Assembly: GCF_009177065.1 (NCBI RefSeq)
Contig: NZ_WEZF01000036.1
Location: 1-32,647, forward strand
Reading direction: 5' to 3'
DNA length: 32,647 nucleotides
From: Tautonia marina
GTDB taxonomy: Bacteria; Planctomycetota; Planctomycetia; Isosphaerales; Isosphaeraceae
The notes beneath the pieces were generated by a model. That model made no database searches. It was not told where the DNA came from and worked only from the letters and a program-made list of their open reading frames with translations. Positions 8,263 to 16,535 of this stretch are shown piece after piece. Position 1 is the first letter of the stretch; each line of letters opens with the position of its first letter. Position numbers and translations under genes: made by a program.

Positions 8263-9663
8263 TCAATCCGCATCGGGCGTCCTCGGCCTGTCCCGCCCCT
8301 GGGGAGCGACCTTGCGAGCATCGGATGGTATGGCCGCCTGCTCGGGCGTGATCAGGGGCAGGTCGTCCGGCAGGTGCTTCAGGGAGAAGTTCCGATACTG
8401 GATCGTCATCGGCGGGCCGACGTGGACCTGGACCGCCAGCACGCCTTCGAGCGACCGTCCCCGATCGTCCAGGTCGATCACCTCCACCGTCGGGTGCCCG
8501 TCGATCCAGTGCCGGTGCCGGTTCCCCTCGACCACGACCCGGTACTCGTGCCACTGGCCCGGCTCGAACGCCTTGAGCGGGAACTCGCCCACGACCCAGG
8601 GCTGCCCCTCGGTGTCGATGACGACCTGCTCCCCGGTGTGGGCCAGGATGCGGCGACCCCGCTCCTCGTAGAGCATGCCGTCGTAGTCGGGCCGGTTGGA
8701 CACCACGTCGCATTGGTAGCCGGTGACGACCCACTCGCCCAGGTCGGGCCGCTCGGCCCCCCGATACTGGATGCCGCTGTTGCCGCGGGGCGAGACCTTC
8801 ACCATGACCCTCAGTTCGAAGTTCCGGAGGGTGCCGCCCCGCCAGACGAGGAAGCGGTTGTAATCCAGCGAGCCGTCGGCCCTACCCGTCAGGCAGCCGT
8901 CCTCGACCGACCAGTATGCGGGGCTGCCCTCCCAGCCGGACAGGTCTCGCCCGTTGAAGACCGATTCGAAGCCCTCGGGGGGCGTCGGCCCGCCCGGCTC
9001 CTCCCCCGGCCCCAGTTCCCGGATGCGGATGTTCCGCCAGCGGACCCGATACGGCCCCTCATCCTTCGGGATGCCGTGGACCTGGAGTCCGATGAAGCCC
9101 CGATCGTCCAGGTCGTCGGTGAAGTCCGAGGCGGCGACCCCGTTGACCCACGATCGGTAGCGGTCGCCCTGCACGACGATCCGGTAGCGGTTCCAGCCGC
9201 CGTCCTCGAAGGCGTCTTCCGCCTCCGGATTAATCTCGGCGAGCCATTGCCCCCTGCGTCCCTCGTCGTAGAAGCGGCCCGCCGTGCCGGTCTCGTTCCG
9301 GGCGACCTCGCACTGCGGGCCGTAGACCACGCCGGGCCGCTCCGAGCCCTCGCCATAGACATGGCTGCGGACCTGCACGCCCGAGTTGAGCCGGGGGTCG
9401 TCGAGCTTGACCTCGAACTCCAGCTCGAAGTCGGCATAGTCGCCTTTGCAGAGGAACGTGTTGGGGCTGCCCTCGACGGTGGTGCCGACGATCGCCCCGT
9501 CCTCGACCTCGTAGGTGGCGAAGCCGCCCCGCACGGTCCAGCTGTCGAGCGACTCGCCGTCGAAGAGCGAGACCCAGCCGCCCTCGTCCTGGGCCTGGGT
9601 GGTGAGCGGGAGGATCAGGGCGATCAGGAGGGCGGGCAGGATGGGCGAAGGATGCAGACGCAT
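8263..9663 (-). CDS. Exported protein with two tandem DUF1080 (3-keto-disaccharide hydrolase) domains
   Basis: A 466-residue secreted protein. Residues 1-25 form a signal peptide (hydrophobic PALLIALILPLTTQAQ with an AQA-type cleavage site). Two concanavalin-like DUF1080 domains follow, at about 28-217 (starting WVSLFDGESLDSW) and 231-435 (starting FESVFNGRDLSGWEG). Each has the family's internal NSGIQ/NSGVQ motif, a YGPQCEV or GYQCDV strand and a YRIVVQG or YRVVVEG NRHRHWIDG segment. DUF1080 proteins are amplified in planctomycetes and some are 3-keto-glycoside hydrolases. The C-terminal 30 residues are polar and probably disordered. Divergent from the selenoprotein-like methyltransferase at 9905. 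Confidence 0.92.
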   Translation of the reverse strand: MRLHPSPILPALLIALILPLTTQAQDEGGWVSLFDGESLDSWTVRGGFATYEVEDGAIVGTTVEGSPNTFLCKGDYADFELEFEVKLDDPRLNSGVQVRSHVYGEGSERPGVVYGPQCEVARNETGTAGRFYDEGRRGQWLAEINPEAEDAFEDGGWNRYRIVVQGDRYRSWVNGVAASDFTDDLDDRGFIGLQVHGIPKDEGPYRVRWRNIRIRELGPGEEPGGPTPPEGFESVFNGRDLSGWEGSPAYWSVEDGCLTGRADGSLDYNRFLVWRGGTLRNFELRVMVKVSPRGNSGIQYRGAERPDLGEWVVTGYQCDVVSNRPDYDGMLYEERGRRILAHTGEQVVIDTEGQPWVVGEFPLKAFEPGQWHEYRVVVEGNRHRHWIDGHPTVEVIDLDDRGRSLEGVLAVQVHVGPPMTIQYRNFSLKHLPDDLPLITPEQAAIPSDARKVAPQGRDRPRTPDAD

Positions 9664-9904
9664 GTGGAGGGTCTCCGATCGGTTCGACGCCGGGGAGGCA
9701 TGGCGGTGCCGTGACCCCGGAGTTGCGGGGACATCGGGCGACCCGTCTCCTCCGGCGTGCGAGCGGGCGAGTGGGATCGTGCCGTCGGCCTTCGCCCCTG
9801 GATGGCGGGAGGCCGACCGGGGACGATTCTCGCCCCGCCTGTCGTCGGGGTCAAAGGGTCGGTATCCTTGGAGATGGAGAAGCTCTGAGAACGGAGGACC
9901 GACG

Positions 9905-10648
9905 ATGACTCCCCCTGATGACCTGCCGGACGACCTCCGTTCCTCGATCCTCGACCGCTTCGGCAAGGTCGCCACGGACCCCGATCGGGAAGAGCGGTTC
10001 CCGGTCGGACCCGAGAGCGCCAAGGCCCTTGGCTACGACGCTGCCGAGGTTGATGCTCTGCCGCCCTCGTTGACCGAGTCGTTCTGCGGCGTGGGCAACC
10101 CGTTCTCCCTGGGCGAGCCCGAGCTCCGTCAGACCGTCCTGGACCTGGGATGCGGGGCGGGCTTCGACACGCTGCTGGCGGCACGCCGGGTCGGGGCGTC
10201 CGGCAGGGCGATCGGCGTGGACATGACGCCCGGGATGGTCGCCAAGGCTCGGAGGAACGCCGAGGCCCTCGGCACGGCGAATGCCGAGTTCCTGCTGGCC
10301 GGGATCGAACGACTGCCGCTGCCCGATAAGTCGGTCGACCTGGTCATCTCCAATGGCGTGTTCAATCTCTGCCCCGAGAAGCTTGCGGTCCTGGCCGAGG
10401 TCGTCCGGGTCCTGAAGCCCGGCGGTCGGCTCCAGATGGCCGACATCCTGCTGGAGCCGCACGTCACGCCAGAGCAGGCGGCGAGCAAGGGCTCCTGGTC
10501 CGACTGAATCGCCGGGGCGATCTGGGAGCGGTCGCTCCTGGGGATGCTGGCGGACGCCGGGTTCGTGGAGGCCGTGGTCCACGGCTGGACCGGCTACCGG
10601 ACCTCGTCGTGTACGCAGGGGGCCTTGATCTTGGCAAGGAGGGCATGA
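9905..10648 (+). CDS. ArsM-like SAM methyltransferase, probable selenocysteine protein (in-frame TGA at 10505)
   Basis: Reading through the TGA at 10505-10507 gives a 247-residue protein. Residues 1-200 carry a full methyltransferase core: VLDLGCGAGFDTLLAARRVG (motif I), IGVDMTPGMVAKAR and RVLKPGGRLQMADI, as in arsenite methyltransferases. After the TGA (residue 201) the frame continues with IAGAIWERSLLGMLADAGF, then HGWTGYRTSSCTQGALILARRA and a TGA at 10646. This is the ArsM C-terminus, where the family has a catalytic Cys followed by x-A-G-A and a second Cys near the end. Thus C61 (FCGVGNP), U201 and C236 would match the three conserved cysteines of ArsM. A hairpin with a GGUC loop lies 22 bases behind the TGA. 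GGAGG at 9893-9897 decides the ATG at 9905. Alternative: a Cys-to-stop mutation or error. Confidence 0.75.
10521..10542 (+). promoter_or_regulatory. Candidate bacterial SECIS element behind the in-frame TGA
   Basis: A hairpin inside the coding sequence: GGAGC (10525-10529) pairs with GCTCC (10534-10538) around a GGTC loop (10530-10533), and the stem extends outward through G24-T39, T23-G40, C22-G41 and possibly T21-G42. The loop starts 22 bases after the TGA, inside the 16-37 base window known for bacterial SECIS elements, has G at its first positions, and contains the G-U pair of bases that SelB contacts in the E. coli fdhF element (loop AGGUCU). Function is inferred. Confidence 0.68.
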
Positions 10649-10724
10649 CGGCGGCAGGCTCGTGCCCTTTGAGACGGTTTTGGATCGGTTTGGCCACTGA
10701 GGCAACCCGACCTCGGGGGTTGGA

Positions 10725-11714
10725 TCACCCGCCGTGGCCGATCTGCCCCAGGAAGTCCCGGTAGGCCGCATCCGGGTCGGGCTCGCCGTCGAAGGCCAGG
10801 ATGCCGAACCTCAGCCGCAAGGTCTCGCCCGCCTCGACGATCACCCGGCTCGGCTCGCCCCCGGTGAAGGCGTTGCGCCCGAACGGGTTGGCCACGAGCA
10901 GGCCGTAGTCCCGGGCGTGGTACCACGGGCGGCGGAAGTTGCCGGGGTCGGGCATCAGCAGCAGGCCGACCCGCTTGCCGTCAATCTCCCCGGCGTAGGA
11001 GCACCAGTCGGCCTGCGCACCCCAGACCTGGGCCTCGTTGACTCTCCCCTCGCTGTCGGTGATCCGCCCGCCGTTGACCACCGCCAATTGAGTAGCGAGC
11101 CGGACCCCCAGGCCCATCTCCTCCTGGTCGCCGAAGGCGAGGGCGCCGCCCATGGGGCGGAACTCCGAGTCCCAGACCAGCAGCGTGCCGGCGGGCCGGA
11201 CCAGGATCTCCAGCCGGCAGACCTCCTCGGCGATGACCTCGCCGTCCTTGAGGTAGCGATTCCGGACGGCGAAGCGGCCCCGGCCCGGCCCGCCCTGCGG
11301 TTCCTCGACGAGCCCGGCGTGCCGGATGGGCTCTCTGTTCCGCCAGGAGTCTGCCCCATTAAGGTCGCCGAAGGCCAGCCAGAGCCCGGGATGGAACGTC
11401 GGGTGGTCGTCGATATCCACGCCCTCGACCGGCGGGTTGGTGCGGGTGACCTGCAACCCGCCGGGAGTGCGGAGGTGCTCCAGGAACGGGCGAGGGATCT
11501 GGCCTTGATCGAAGAGATAGGTGGCGAAGGGCTCCCCGCCGATGGTGATCCGGAGGCCGTTGGGAAGCCCCTCGAAGGCGACGGCGGGCGCCTCGGTGTC
11601 GGATTCGGCCTGAGCGATCTCCTCAGGCTCCGGGTCGTCGTCGAACCATGCCAATCCCGGCATGACGAGCAGGGCAAGCGTCTGCAACAGCATCAAGCGC
11701 CAGCGGACGGTCAT
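10725..11714 (-). CDS. DUF6807 (PmoA-type) exported protein
   Basis: A 329-residue protein with a signal peptide (about residues 1-22, LMLLQTLALLVMPGLA). The body is the beta-rich DUF6807 fold common in planctomycetes and verrucomicrobia: FATYLFDQGQIPRPFLEHLRTPGG near the start, HPTFHPGLWLAFGDLNGADSWRN, then an EFRPM strand, GLGVRLA, and NPFGRNAFTGGEPSRVIVEAGETLRLRFG at the end. Function is not established; members are usually near sugar oxidoreductases and DUF1080 genes, as here. Only 22 bases separate it from the stop of the sialidase-like gene upstream, so the two form an operon. It is convergent with the selenoprotein-like gene. Confidence 0.88.
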   Translation of the reverse strand: MTVRWRLMLLQTLALLVMPGLAWFDDDPEPEEIAQAESDTEAPAVAFEGLPNGLRITIGGEPFATYLFDQGQIPRPFLEHLRTPGGLQVTRTNPPVEGVDIDDHPTFHPGLWLAFGDLNGADSWRNREPIRHAGLVEEPQGGPGRGRFAVRNRYLKDGEVIAEEVCRLEILVRPAGTLLVWDSEFRPMGGALAFGDQEEMGLGVRLATQLAVVNGGRITDSEGRVNEAQVWGAQADWCSYAGEIDGKRVGLLLMPDPGNFRRPWYHARDYGLLVANPFGRNAFTGGEPSRVIVEAGETLRLRFGILAFDGEPDPDAAYRDFLGQIGHGG

Positions 11715-11736
11715 GGTGTGGCTCCTCGGCGGGGGA

Positions 11737-13014
11737 TCAAGTCGGCGCCAGGCGATTCGGACGGCACCAGCGGACCCGGGCCAGAAGCGTGTCGCCCCGC
11801 CATCCGTCCTCCGGCAGGGTTTCGCCCACGGTTACCCAGGACTCCTCCGGGGTGGCGGCGACCGTGTGGAAGTTGCCCATGCGGGCCACGTGCGTCGGGT
11901 CGTCGATCCCGTCGCCGAGCAGCGGCAGGACGACCCGCTCCGACGACCGGATCAGCCGCAAGCGGTCCCGGTCCACCTCGGAGACATACAAGGGTGCCCG
12001 CCAGCGCATGACGTTGACGTTCGCCTCATCCCTGCGGGTGTAGACCAGGAACAGCCCGTCCGAGTGCGGCAGCCAGTGCTGCTGGGTGGTGGACATGACC
12101 AGCGGCTCGCCGTCGTCCCAGCACCAGGGCCGCTGCGGTTCCCAGCGCAGACCGTCGTCGGAGACGGAGACGTAGCCCCGGTCGTCCTCGGCCCGGATCG
12201 TCAGGTAGAAGCGTCCCTCCAGGCGGGCCAGCGAGGGCTCCAGCAGACCCCGACCACTCGTATCGACCAGTTCGGAGCCCACGTCCCGGATGCGGAGATC
12301 CCTGCCATCGAACGAGCAGCGCACGGTCGTGACCGAGCGGTGGGTGCGGCCCTCGGGTCCGAAAGACAGCGGGACGAGCACGTCGCCGTCGTCGAGGGCC
12401 ACCCGCTGCGAGCAGCCGCAGGTATAGATCGCCGAGCCCCGAGGATCGTCCCACTCCAGCCGCCTGGGCTCCGACCAGTGCCCATCCGGGGATCTGACGA
12501 CAGAGACGGGCCATCGCCTCCGCTGGGGCCGGGCCAGGACGCCGCCCTCGTAGTAGACGTTGTGCCCGATGGCCAGGACGGAGTTCGTCTGCGCATGGTA
12601 CTCGGGCACCACGTCGCAGACGCCCACCTCCCAACCGTCGCCAAGGTCCCGTCGCCCCAGCCCCGGGATCGGATCCGGCGGGTTCCAACTGCGGCCCAGG
12701 TCCGGGGAGGTCGTCCAGTGGACCGGCCCGAACACGTCGGAGCCGCCGATGGACTGGAGGGTCATCAGGGCGACGGGGCCGTCGGCGGCGGGGACCATGC
12801 AGGGTCGGGGGTGGAACCACGTCGTCCCTCCCCGGCGCCCGGGAAAGATGACCTCCCGCCCGATGCCGGCGATCAGGCCACCGCCATCTCGGTCGTCGCC
12901 ATCGCCCCCGGAGGCCGGCAGGTGGACGGCACCACCCGCCGCAAGGGAGGAGACGAGGCCGATCCCCGTGCCCAGGAAGCGGCGACGGTCGAGGAACTCG
13001 ATGGAGCTTGCCAT
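11737..13014 (-). CDS. Tat-exported BNR/sialidase-like protein
   Basis: A 425-residue protein. The N-terminus has a twin-arginine signal (DRRRFLGTGIGLVSSLAAGG, residues 9-28) for folded export. The rest is a six-bladed beta-propeller of the sialidase/BNR type: Asp boxes are visible as SPDLGRSW (103-110) and later SDDGLRW. Segments such as FHPRPCMV, CDVVPEYHAQTNSVLAIGHNVYY and LLEPSLARLEGRFYLTIRAEDDRGYVS resemble exo-sialidase-like planctomycete proteins, but I cannot confirm the arginine triad, so glycoside hydrolysis is a guess. The ATG at 13014 fits a Tat start. First gene of an operon with DUF6807. Confidence 0.87.
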   Translation of the reverse strand: MASSIEFLDRRRFLGTGIGLVSSLAAGGAVHLPASGGDGDDRDGGGLIAGIGREVIFPGRRGGTTWFHPRPCMVPAADGPVALMTLQSIGGSDVFGPVHWTTSPDLGRSWNPPDPIPGLGRRDLGDGWEVGVCDVVPEYHAQTNSVLAIGHNVYYEGGVLARPQRRRWPVSVVRSPDGHWSEPRRLEWDDPRGSAIYTCGCSQRVALDDGDVLVPLSFGPEGRTHRSVTTVRCSFDGRDLRIRDVGSELVDTSGRGLLEPSLARLEGRFYLTIRAEDDRGYVSVSDDGLRWEPQRPWCWDDGEPLVMSTTQQHWLPHSDGLFLVYTRRDEANVNVMRWRAPLYVSEVDRDRLRLIRSSERVVLPLLGDGIDDPTHVARMGNFHTVAATPEESWVTVGETLPEDGWRGDTLLARVRWCRPNRLAPT

Positions 13015-13105
13015 GACGGATGCCTCATGCAATCGGGCTGACGAGGGTCCAGGGCCTCCGGGACATCCCGGCCGACGCCGATTGTCCCCCTCGCCGGACC
13101 CGCCG

Positions 13106-13522
13106 TCAAACCGCCGGTGTCCGCACGGTGGGTTCCGAGGCCGGGCGGCCGCCATCTTGCCGATCCCGGGTCTCGGAAGCTGCGACGCCGAGCGCCACCC
13201 TGAGCGGGCATCCTTCTCCCGCCGGCTCCCCCCGCCGGTATCGGCCCAGCAACTCCTGGGACCGCCGGGCGAGCATCCGCCGGACCTCCCGCCGCTTCCC
13301 CTTGACCCGGGGGATCGCCATCGAGTCATATGCGGTGGTCCGGTGCCGCATCCAGGCGATCACGGCCGCCTCGGCCCGCTGCTCGACGGGGATTCGACTG
13401 GTCCTGGCCACGGTGCCGCTGCCGACGGGAGTTGCATGCTCGGTGACGGCACGGGCGAGGCGATCGGCAAGGTCAGCATGGGCCGGGTGGAATGCAAGGA
13501 AGGCCAGTCGCTGGGCTACATG
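13106..13522 (-). pseudogene. 5'-truncated DUF2293 gene fragment
   Basis: The open frame runs from just after a TGA at 13523-13525 to the stop at 13106. It reads AQRLAFLAFHPAHADLADRL, then ARAVTEHATPVGSGTVART, then IPVEQRAEAAVIAWMRHRTTAYDSM and KGKRREVRRMLARRSQELLGRYRRG: this is the C-terminal DUF2293 domain. Full-length members have a long N-terminal part that is missing here; the homology begins abruptly with no start codon or ribosome site (the first GTG at 13411 lies mid-domain). The tail after RRGEP is low complexity. I infer a truncated remnant; translation of a short form from the GTG is possible. Confidence 0.6.
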
Positions 13523-13556
13523 TCACCTGCCGAGTACGAACGAGCCGGATAAACCG

Positions 13557-14102
13557 TTAACTCGGCGCCCGCCATCCGTGGGGAAGTCCATGATGTTCGG
13601 GCGGGTTGTCCAGCGCCGCCTTGAGATCGACCTCGACGGTGTGCCGGTAGAGGAAGAGGACTGGGTAGTCCAGTTCGTGCGGCTCATACTCCGATAGGGC
13701 TTGCTTCAGAAGCTCGTCCGCCGCCAACTTGTAGGCCCTCGCAACCTGGGGCAGATCACGGCAGGCCATCCCCCCCATAAGTGCCCCGTGCCGCCACGTC
13801 TCGTCCATCTCCTCGGACGGCTCCTGAAAGATCGGGCTGTTCAGCCGGGCGAGTTTGAGCAGTGGCTCGTCGTACTGCCGACCGCTGTTGAGAGCATAGT
13901 GAACGGCGTCCTCGTCGTTTCCCAACTCCAAATGCTCGGCGACGACTGCCAGCACTCTTAAGTCGGCTTCGGAAAACTGACGCTCCCGGCCCTTGGCAGG
14001 TCGAGCGGTGAGGCTCAGATACTCGGCGAACTACTCCGCCCATCGCTTCACCTTATTTCGGTCAACGCCCAGGAGACGAGACACTTCCGAAACCGTCGCC
14101 AT
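13557..14102 (-). pseudogene. MerR-like HTH plus HEPN-like protein, amber-interrupted and 3'-truncated
   Basis: From the ATG at 14102 (GGAGG two bases upstream) the frame reads MATVSEVSRLLGVDRNKVKR WAE, a MerR/excisionase-type helix-turn-helix, then a TAG at 14031-14033, then FAEYLSLTARPAKGRERQF SEADLRVLAVVAEHLE without any frame change. Residues continue as GNDEDAVHYALNSG, a FQEPSEEMDETW stretch, and near the end YPVLFLYRHTVEVDLKAAL, which resembles HEPN-type helices. It stops at 13557 soon after NPPEHHG, where related proteins go on. So the gene has a nonsense codon at position 24 and a lost C-terminus. A restart at ATG 13955 would give a 132-residue piece without the HTH. Confidence 0.7.
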
Positions 14103-14192
14103 AGCCTCCAATCTCCTCACCGTGGGTTTCTTTCAAGGATCGAAACATCTTACGAAGGCAGAGGTCCAAGATCGTTACAACCGGCACAATCT

Positions 14193-14530
14193 CTATCTGA
14201 TCAGGTCCGATCGCCCGAGCGCCTGGGCGAGGTTCTTGAGGTGCTGGCGGACCGCCTGGGGGTCGTCCAGGTCCCGGGACTGGACGACGATCACCGTGTC
14301 GCCGTCGAGTTCGAGCATGCCTCGGAGCAGCTGGTCCCGCCGGGCCGTCTTCGGATCGCCGTGCAGCCCCCGGCTCATGCCGTCGAGGTAGACGGCGACT
14401 CTGCTCGGCTCGTGGAGCCAGTCCGGCTCGGTGGACAAGACGATCCGCTGTCGGCAGGCCCCCGCCGGGAACTGGCGGTCTTGCAGCAACCGCTGGAGCC
14501 GGGCCTGGCCGGCTCTGTCCGAGGCGATCC
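14193..14530 (-). pseudogene. C-terminal fragment of a large helicase with endonuclease-like (Vsr-type) tail
   Basis: About 110 residues read as one compact domain: LQRLLQDRQFPAGACRQRIV, a PDWLHEPSRVAVYLDGMSRG strand pair, LHGDPKTARRDQLLRGMLEL and DGDTVIVVQSRDLDDPQAVRQ. The AVYLDG...RD..LRG.L...G.TVIVV pattern is the PD-(D/E)XK/Vsr-like module at the very end of big DEAD/DEAH-box (DUF1998-type) helicases. No helicase sequence precedes it: the frame upstream (to 14624) is proline-rich filler. I take it as the 3' remnant of such a gene, perhaps from a former defence island. Confidence 0.5.
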
Positions 14531-14641
14531 GGGCTGGGATCAGAGGACTTGAAAACGGTCCGGGAGGTGATGATCGAGGCGGGTTGCTTTTGAAAACGTG
14601 CCCCGTTCCGGGAGACGCAGCCAACGCCTCGAATGTCGAGG

Positions 14642-16249
14642 TTATTGATCCGCCCGGGATCGGATTTGATCAAGAAATGCCCGATCGAGGCGGGAGCGGA
14701 CGACTCGCCAATCGACCCCGAGGCGGCGCCCTGCCTCCTTGTAATTCGCTCCCGTCCGGTGGTAGGCCATCGCGAAGTAACGGCCGACCAGGTCATCGCT
14801 TGAGAGCGAGGCCTCTCGGACCTGATCGAGGTACTGTTCGACCGGCCCGCGGTTGCCGGCCTGGGCCGTCGGCAAAGGGGGCCGATACGAGCCACGGACC
14901 ATGACGTTCCGGACGCATCGGCTGAGCTCTCGAACGTTGCCGGGCCAGGAATAGTCTCGCAGGTTCTTCTCGATCCAATCGACGACCTCCCGGGTCAGCG
15001 CATCGGCTTCCAGGGCCAGTCGCTCGGCCTCGGACGACCCGTCAGGCCCGGGGCTCAGCTCGCCGAGGAGTTCGCTGGCGAGGAACCGGACCAGTTCCGT
15101 CAGCTCCTGGCTTCTTCGATCGGGGTCGGCCAGTTGATCGGCAAGCGAAGGGGTCGTGATGTGGTCGTCGCAGAGGCGGTGGAAGAAATCTTCGCGGAAT
15201 CGTCCGTCTCGCATCGCGGCGCTGAGGTCCCGATTCGTCGCGGCAATGATCTTACCGTGGAATTCCCGGGGCCGGGTCGTCGTCTCGCCTACCCGCACGA
15301 AGCGCCGGTCCTGGAGAACGCGGAGCAGCTTGACCTGAATCGCCTCGGCGAGCTCGCCGATCTCATCCAGGAACACCGTGTCGTCGGGGCCAGAGCATTG
15401 CTCCAGCCACCCCTTGCGATCAATGGCCCCGCTGAAGGCACCCTTGACGTGGCCGAACAGCTCCGATTCGATCAAGGTCGGGCTGAAGGCAGACAGGTTC
15501 AGCGGCGTATAGTCTGATCGGTTGAATCGCCGGGACTCTTCATCAAAGGCAAGATAGCGCGACCGACCGATCGCCTGGGCCACAAGCTCCTTTCCGCTGC
15601 CTGAAGGGCCCGTAATCAGGGTCGTGATCGGGGCCATCCGGTCGTGAAGGAATCGCGTGTAGCGGCGCATGTCTCGGGTGAAGATGGAGTCCCAGGCCGC
15701 CGCCCGGAGCCTGGCGGCCGGCATCGAGCCGCCAATGATCTTCTGGAAGATGTGCGCGAACGCCCGCTCGATCTGATAGAAACCGGCGAAGATCACCGCC
15801 GGGTTGTGAGCCGAAGGGAGCCGCCTCCCCGGAATGCGAAGCAGCCGCTCGAACTCGCCTTGAAACTCCTTCCAGAACCCGACGGGATCACCCTCCCGAT
15901 CCCGCATCACCAGGCCGTCGAAGGCGCTCATGTGATGGCTGTAGAGCAGGTAGAGGGCGAGGTCCTCGTAGAGGAGGAGTTCCTCTTCTGAAGCCGATTG
16001 GCCCTGCACCAGGCGAGAACGCATCTCCTCGACGAGCGTCTCGGCGCGCCTCCTCAGCAGGAGGACATTCGGGAACAACCGCTCGATCGGCACTCCCGGT
16101 CGGGCCCAGATGACCGAGCCGACCTCGACGAACGCATCTCCCAGCGCCTGTCGCTCCAGTTCCAGGCGATCGGGCAGGAACGGGTTGCAATAGCCGATCC
16201 CGGCAATCGCTCCGGCGATCCGATTCTCCGCCGGGCTGAGAAGGGCCAT
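14642..16249 (-). CDS. Sigma-54 dependent transcriptional activator (enhancer-binding protein)
   Basis: A 535-residue regulator. The N-terminal 205 residues are helical and of no recognised sensor family (no phosphoacceptor domain). The AAA+ domain starts about residue 206: Walker A GPSGSGKE (214-221), the sigma-54 contact loop as GAFSGA (270-275, with Ser for the usual Thr), Walker B TVFLDEIGEL (291-300), and the sensor segment IIAATNRDL. WPGNVRELSRCVRN marks the end of the AAA+ domain. The C-terminus has a Fis-type HTH (YKEAGRRLGVDWRVVRSRLD). The ATG at 16249 fits the family better than a longer in-frame start at 16324. It is divergent from the peptidase operon at 16536, which it may control. 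Confidence 0.92.
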   Translation of the reverse strand: MALLSPAENRIAGAIAGIGYCNPFLPDRLELERQALGDAFVEVGSVIWARPGVPIERLFPNVLLLRRRAETLVEEMRSRLVQGQSASEEELLLYEDLALYLLYSHHMSAFDGLVMRDREGDPVGFWKEFQGEFERLLRIPGRRLPSAHNPAVIFAGFYQIERAFAHIFQKIIGGSMPAARLRAAAWDSIFTRDMRRYTRFLHDRMAPITTLITGPSGSGKELVAQAIGRSRYLAFDEESRRFNRSDYTPLNLSAFSPTLIESELFGHVKGAFSGAIDRKGWLEQCSGPDDTVFLDEIGELAEAIQVKLLRVLQDRRFVRVGETTTRPREFHGKIIAATNRDLSAAMRDGRFREDFFHRLCDDHITTPSLADQLADPDRRSQELTELVRFLASELLGELSPGPDGSSEAERLALEADALTREVVDWIEKNLRDYSWPGNVRELSRCVRNVMVRGSYRPPLPTAQAGNRGPVEQYLDQVREASLSSDDLVGRYFAMAYHRTGANYKEAGRRLGVDWRVVRSRLDRAFLDQIRSRADQ

Positions 16250-16535
16250 CGACGAGACTCCTGAAATCGACGAGCAGACGACAATTAATGTTGGAACCGT
16301 GCAAAAAATGTCGCGCTTCTTCAAGCCCCCTCAACCCGACCGAGTCGACACGGTCTCCCGAACCTTTTTGGAGAAAACGATTTGGAATTTCGCATCGTCC
16401 GCGGCACGCAAGTTGGATTATGACAAGTCACTGGTTCGACCACTCCCTTTGATCACGCCGTCCCGGCATTCCTGAGGGCACCGAGCCGGGGCAGGCCCAT
16501 ATGCACCCGAGCCCCCCGATCGAGGAACCAGGAAA
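16250..16535. promoter_or_regulatory. Divergent control region between the sigma-54 activator and the peptidase operon
   Basis: The 286 bases are less GC-rich than the flanks, with A/T runs at 16300-16308 and 16373-16390. Both neighbours must be transcribed from here. A partial -24/-12-like match on the minus strand (GAC, five bases, TTGCA, ending near 16300) lacks the GG of the -24 box, so I do not call a sigma-54 promoter. Enhancer sites for the activator would be expected here but none was identified. Confidence 0.4.

Noticed and set aside
13520-13552. MSPAEYERAG as the tail of an IS3-type transposase
   Set aside because: Only ten residues match, and the bases before it are antisense to the DUF2293 fragment, so it is too short to call.
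14031-14033. TAG as a recoded (pyrrolysine) codon
   Set aside because: The protein is not a methylamine methyltransferase, the gene is also truncated at its other end, and nothing else suggests amber recoding.
16290-16310. Sigma-54 promoter upstream of the activator
   Set aside because: The TTGCA half fits but the GG of the -24 element is missing; a chance match is likely.
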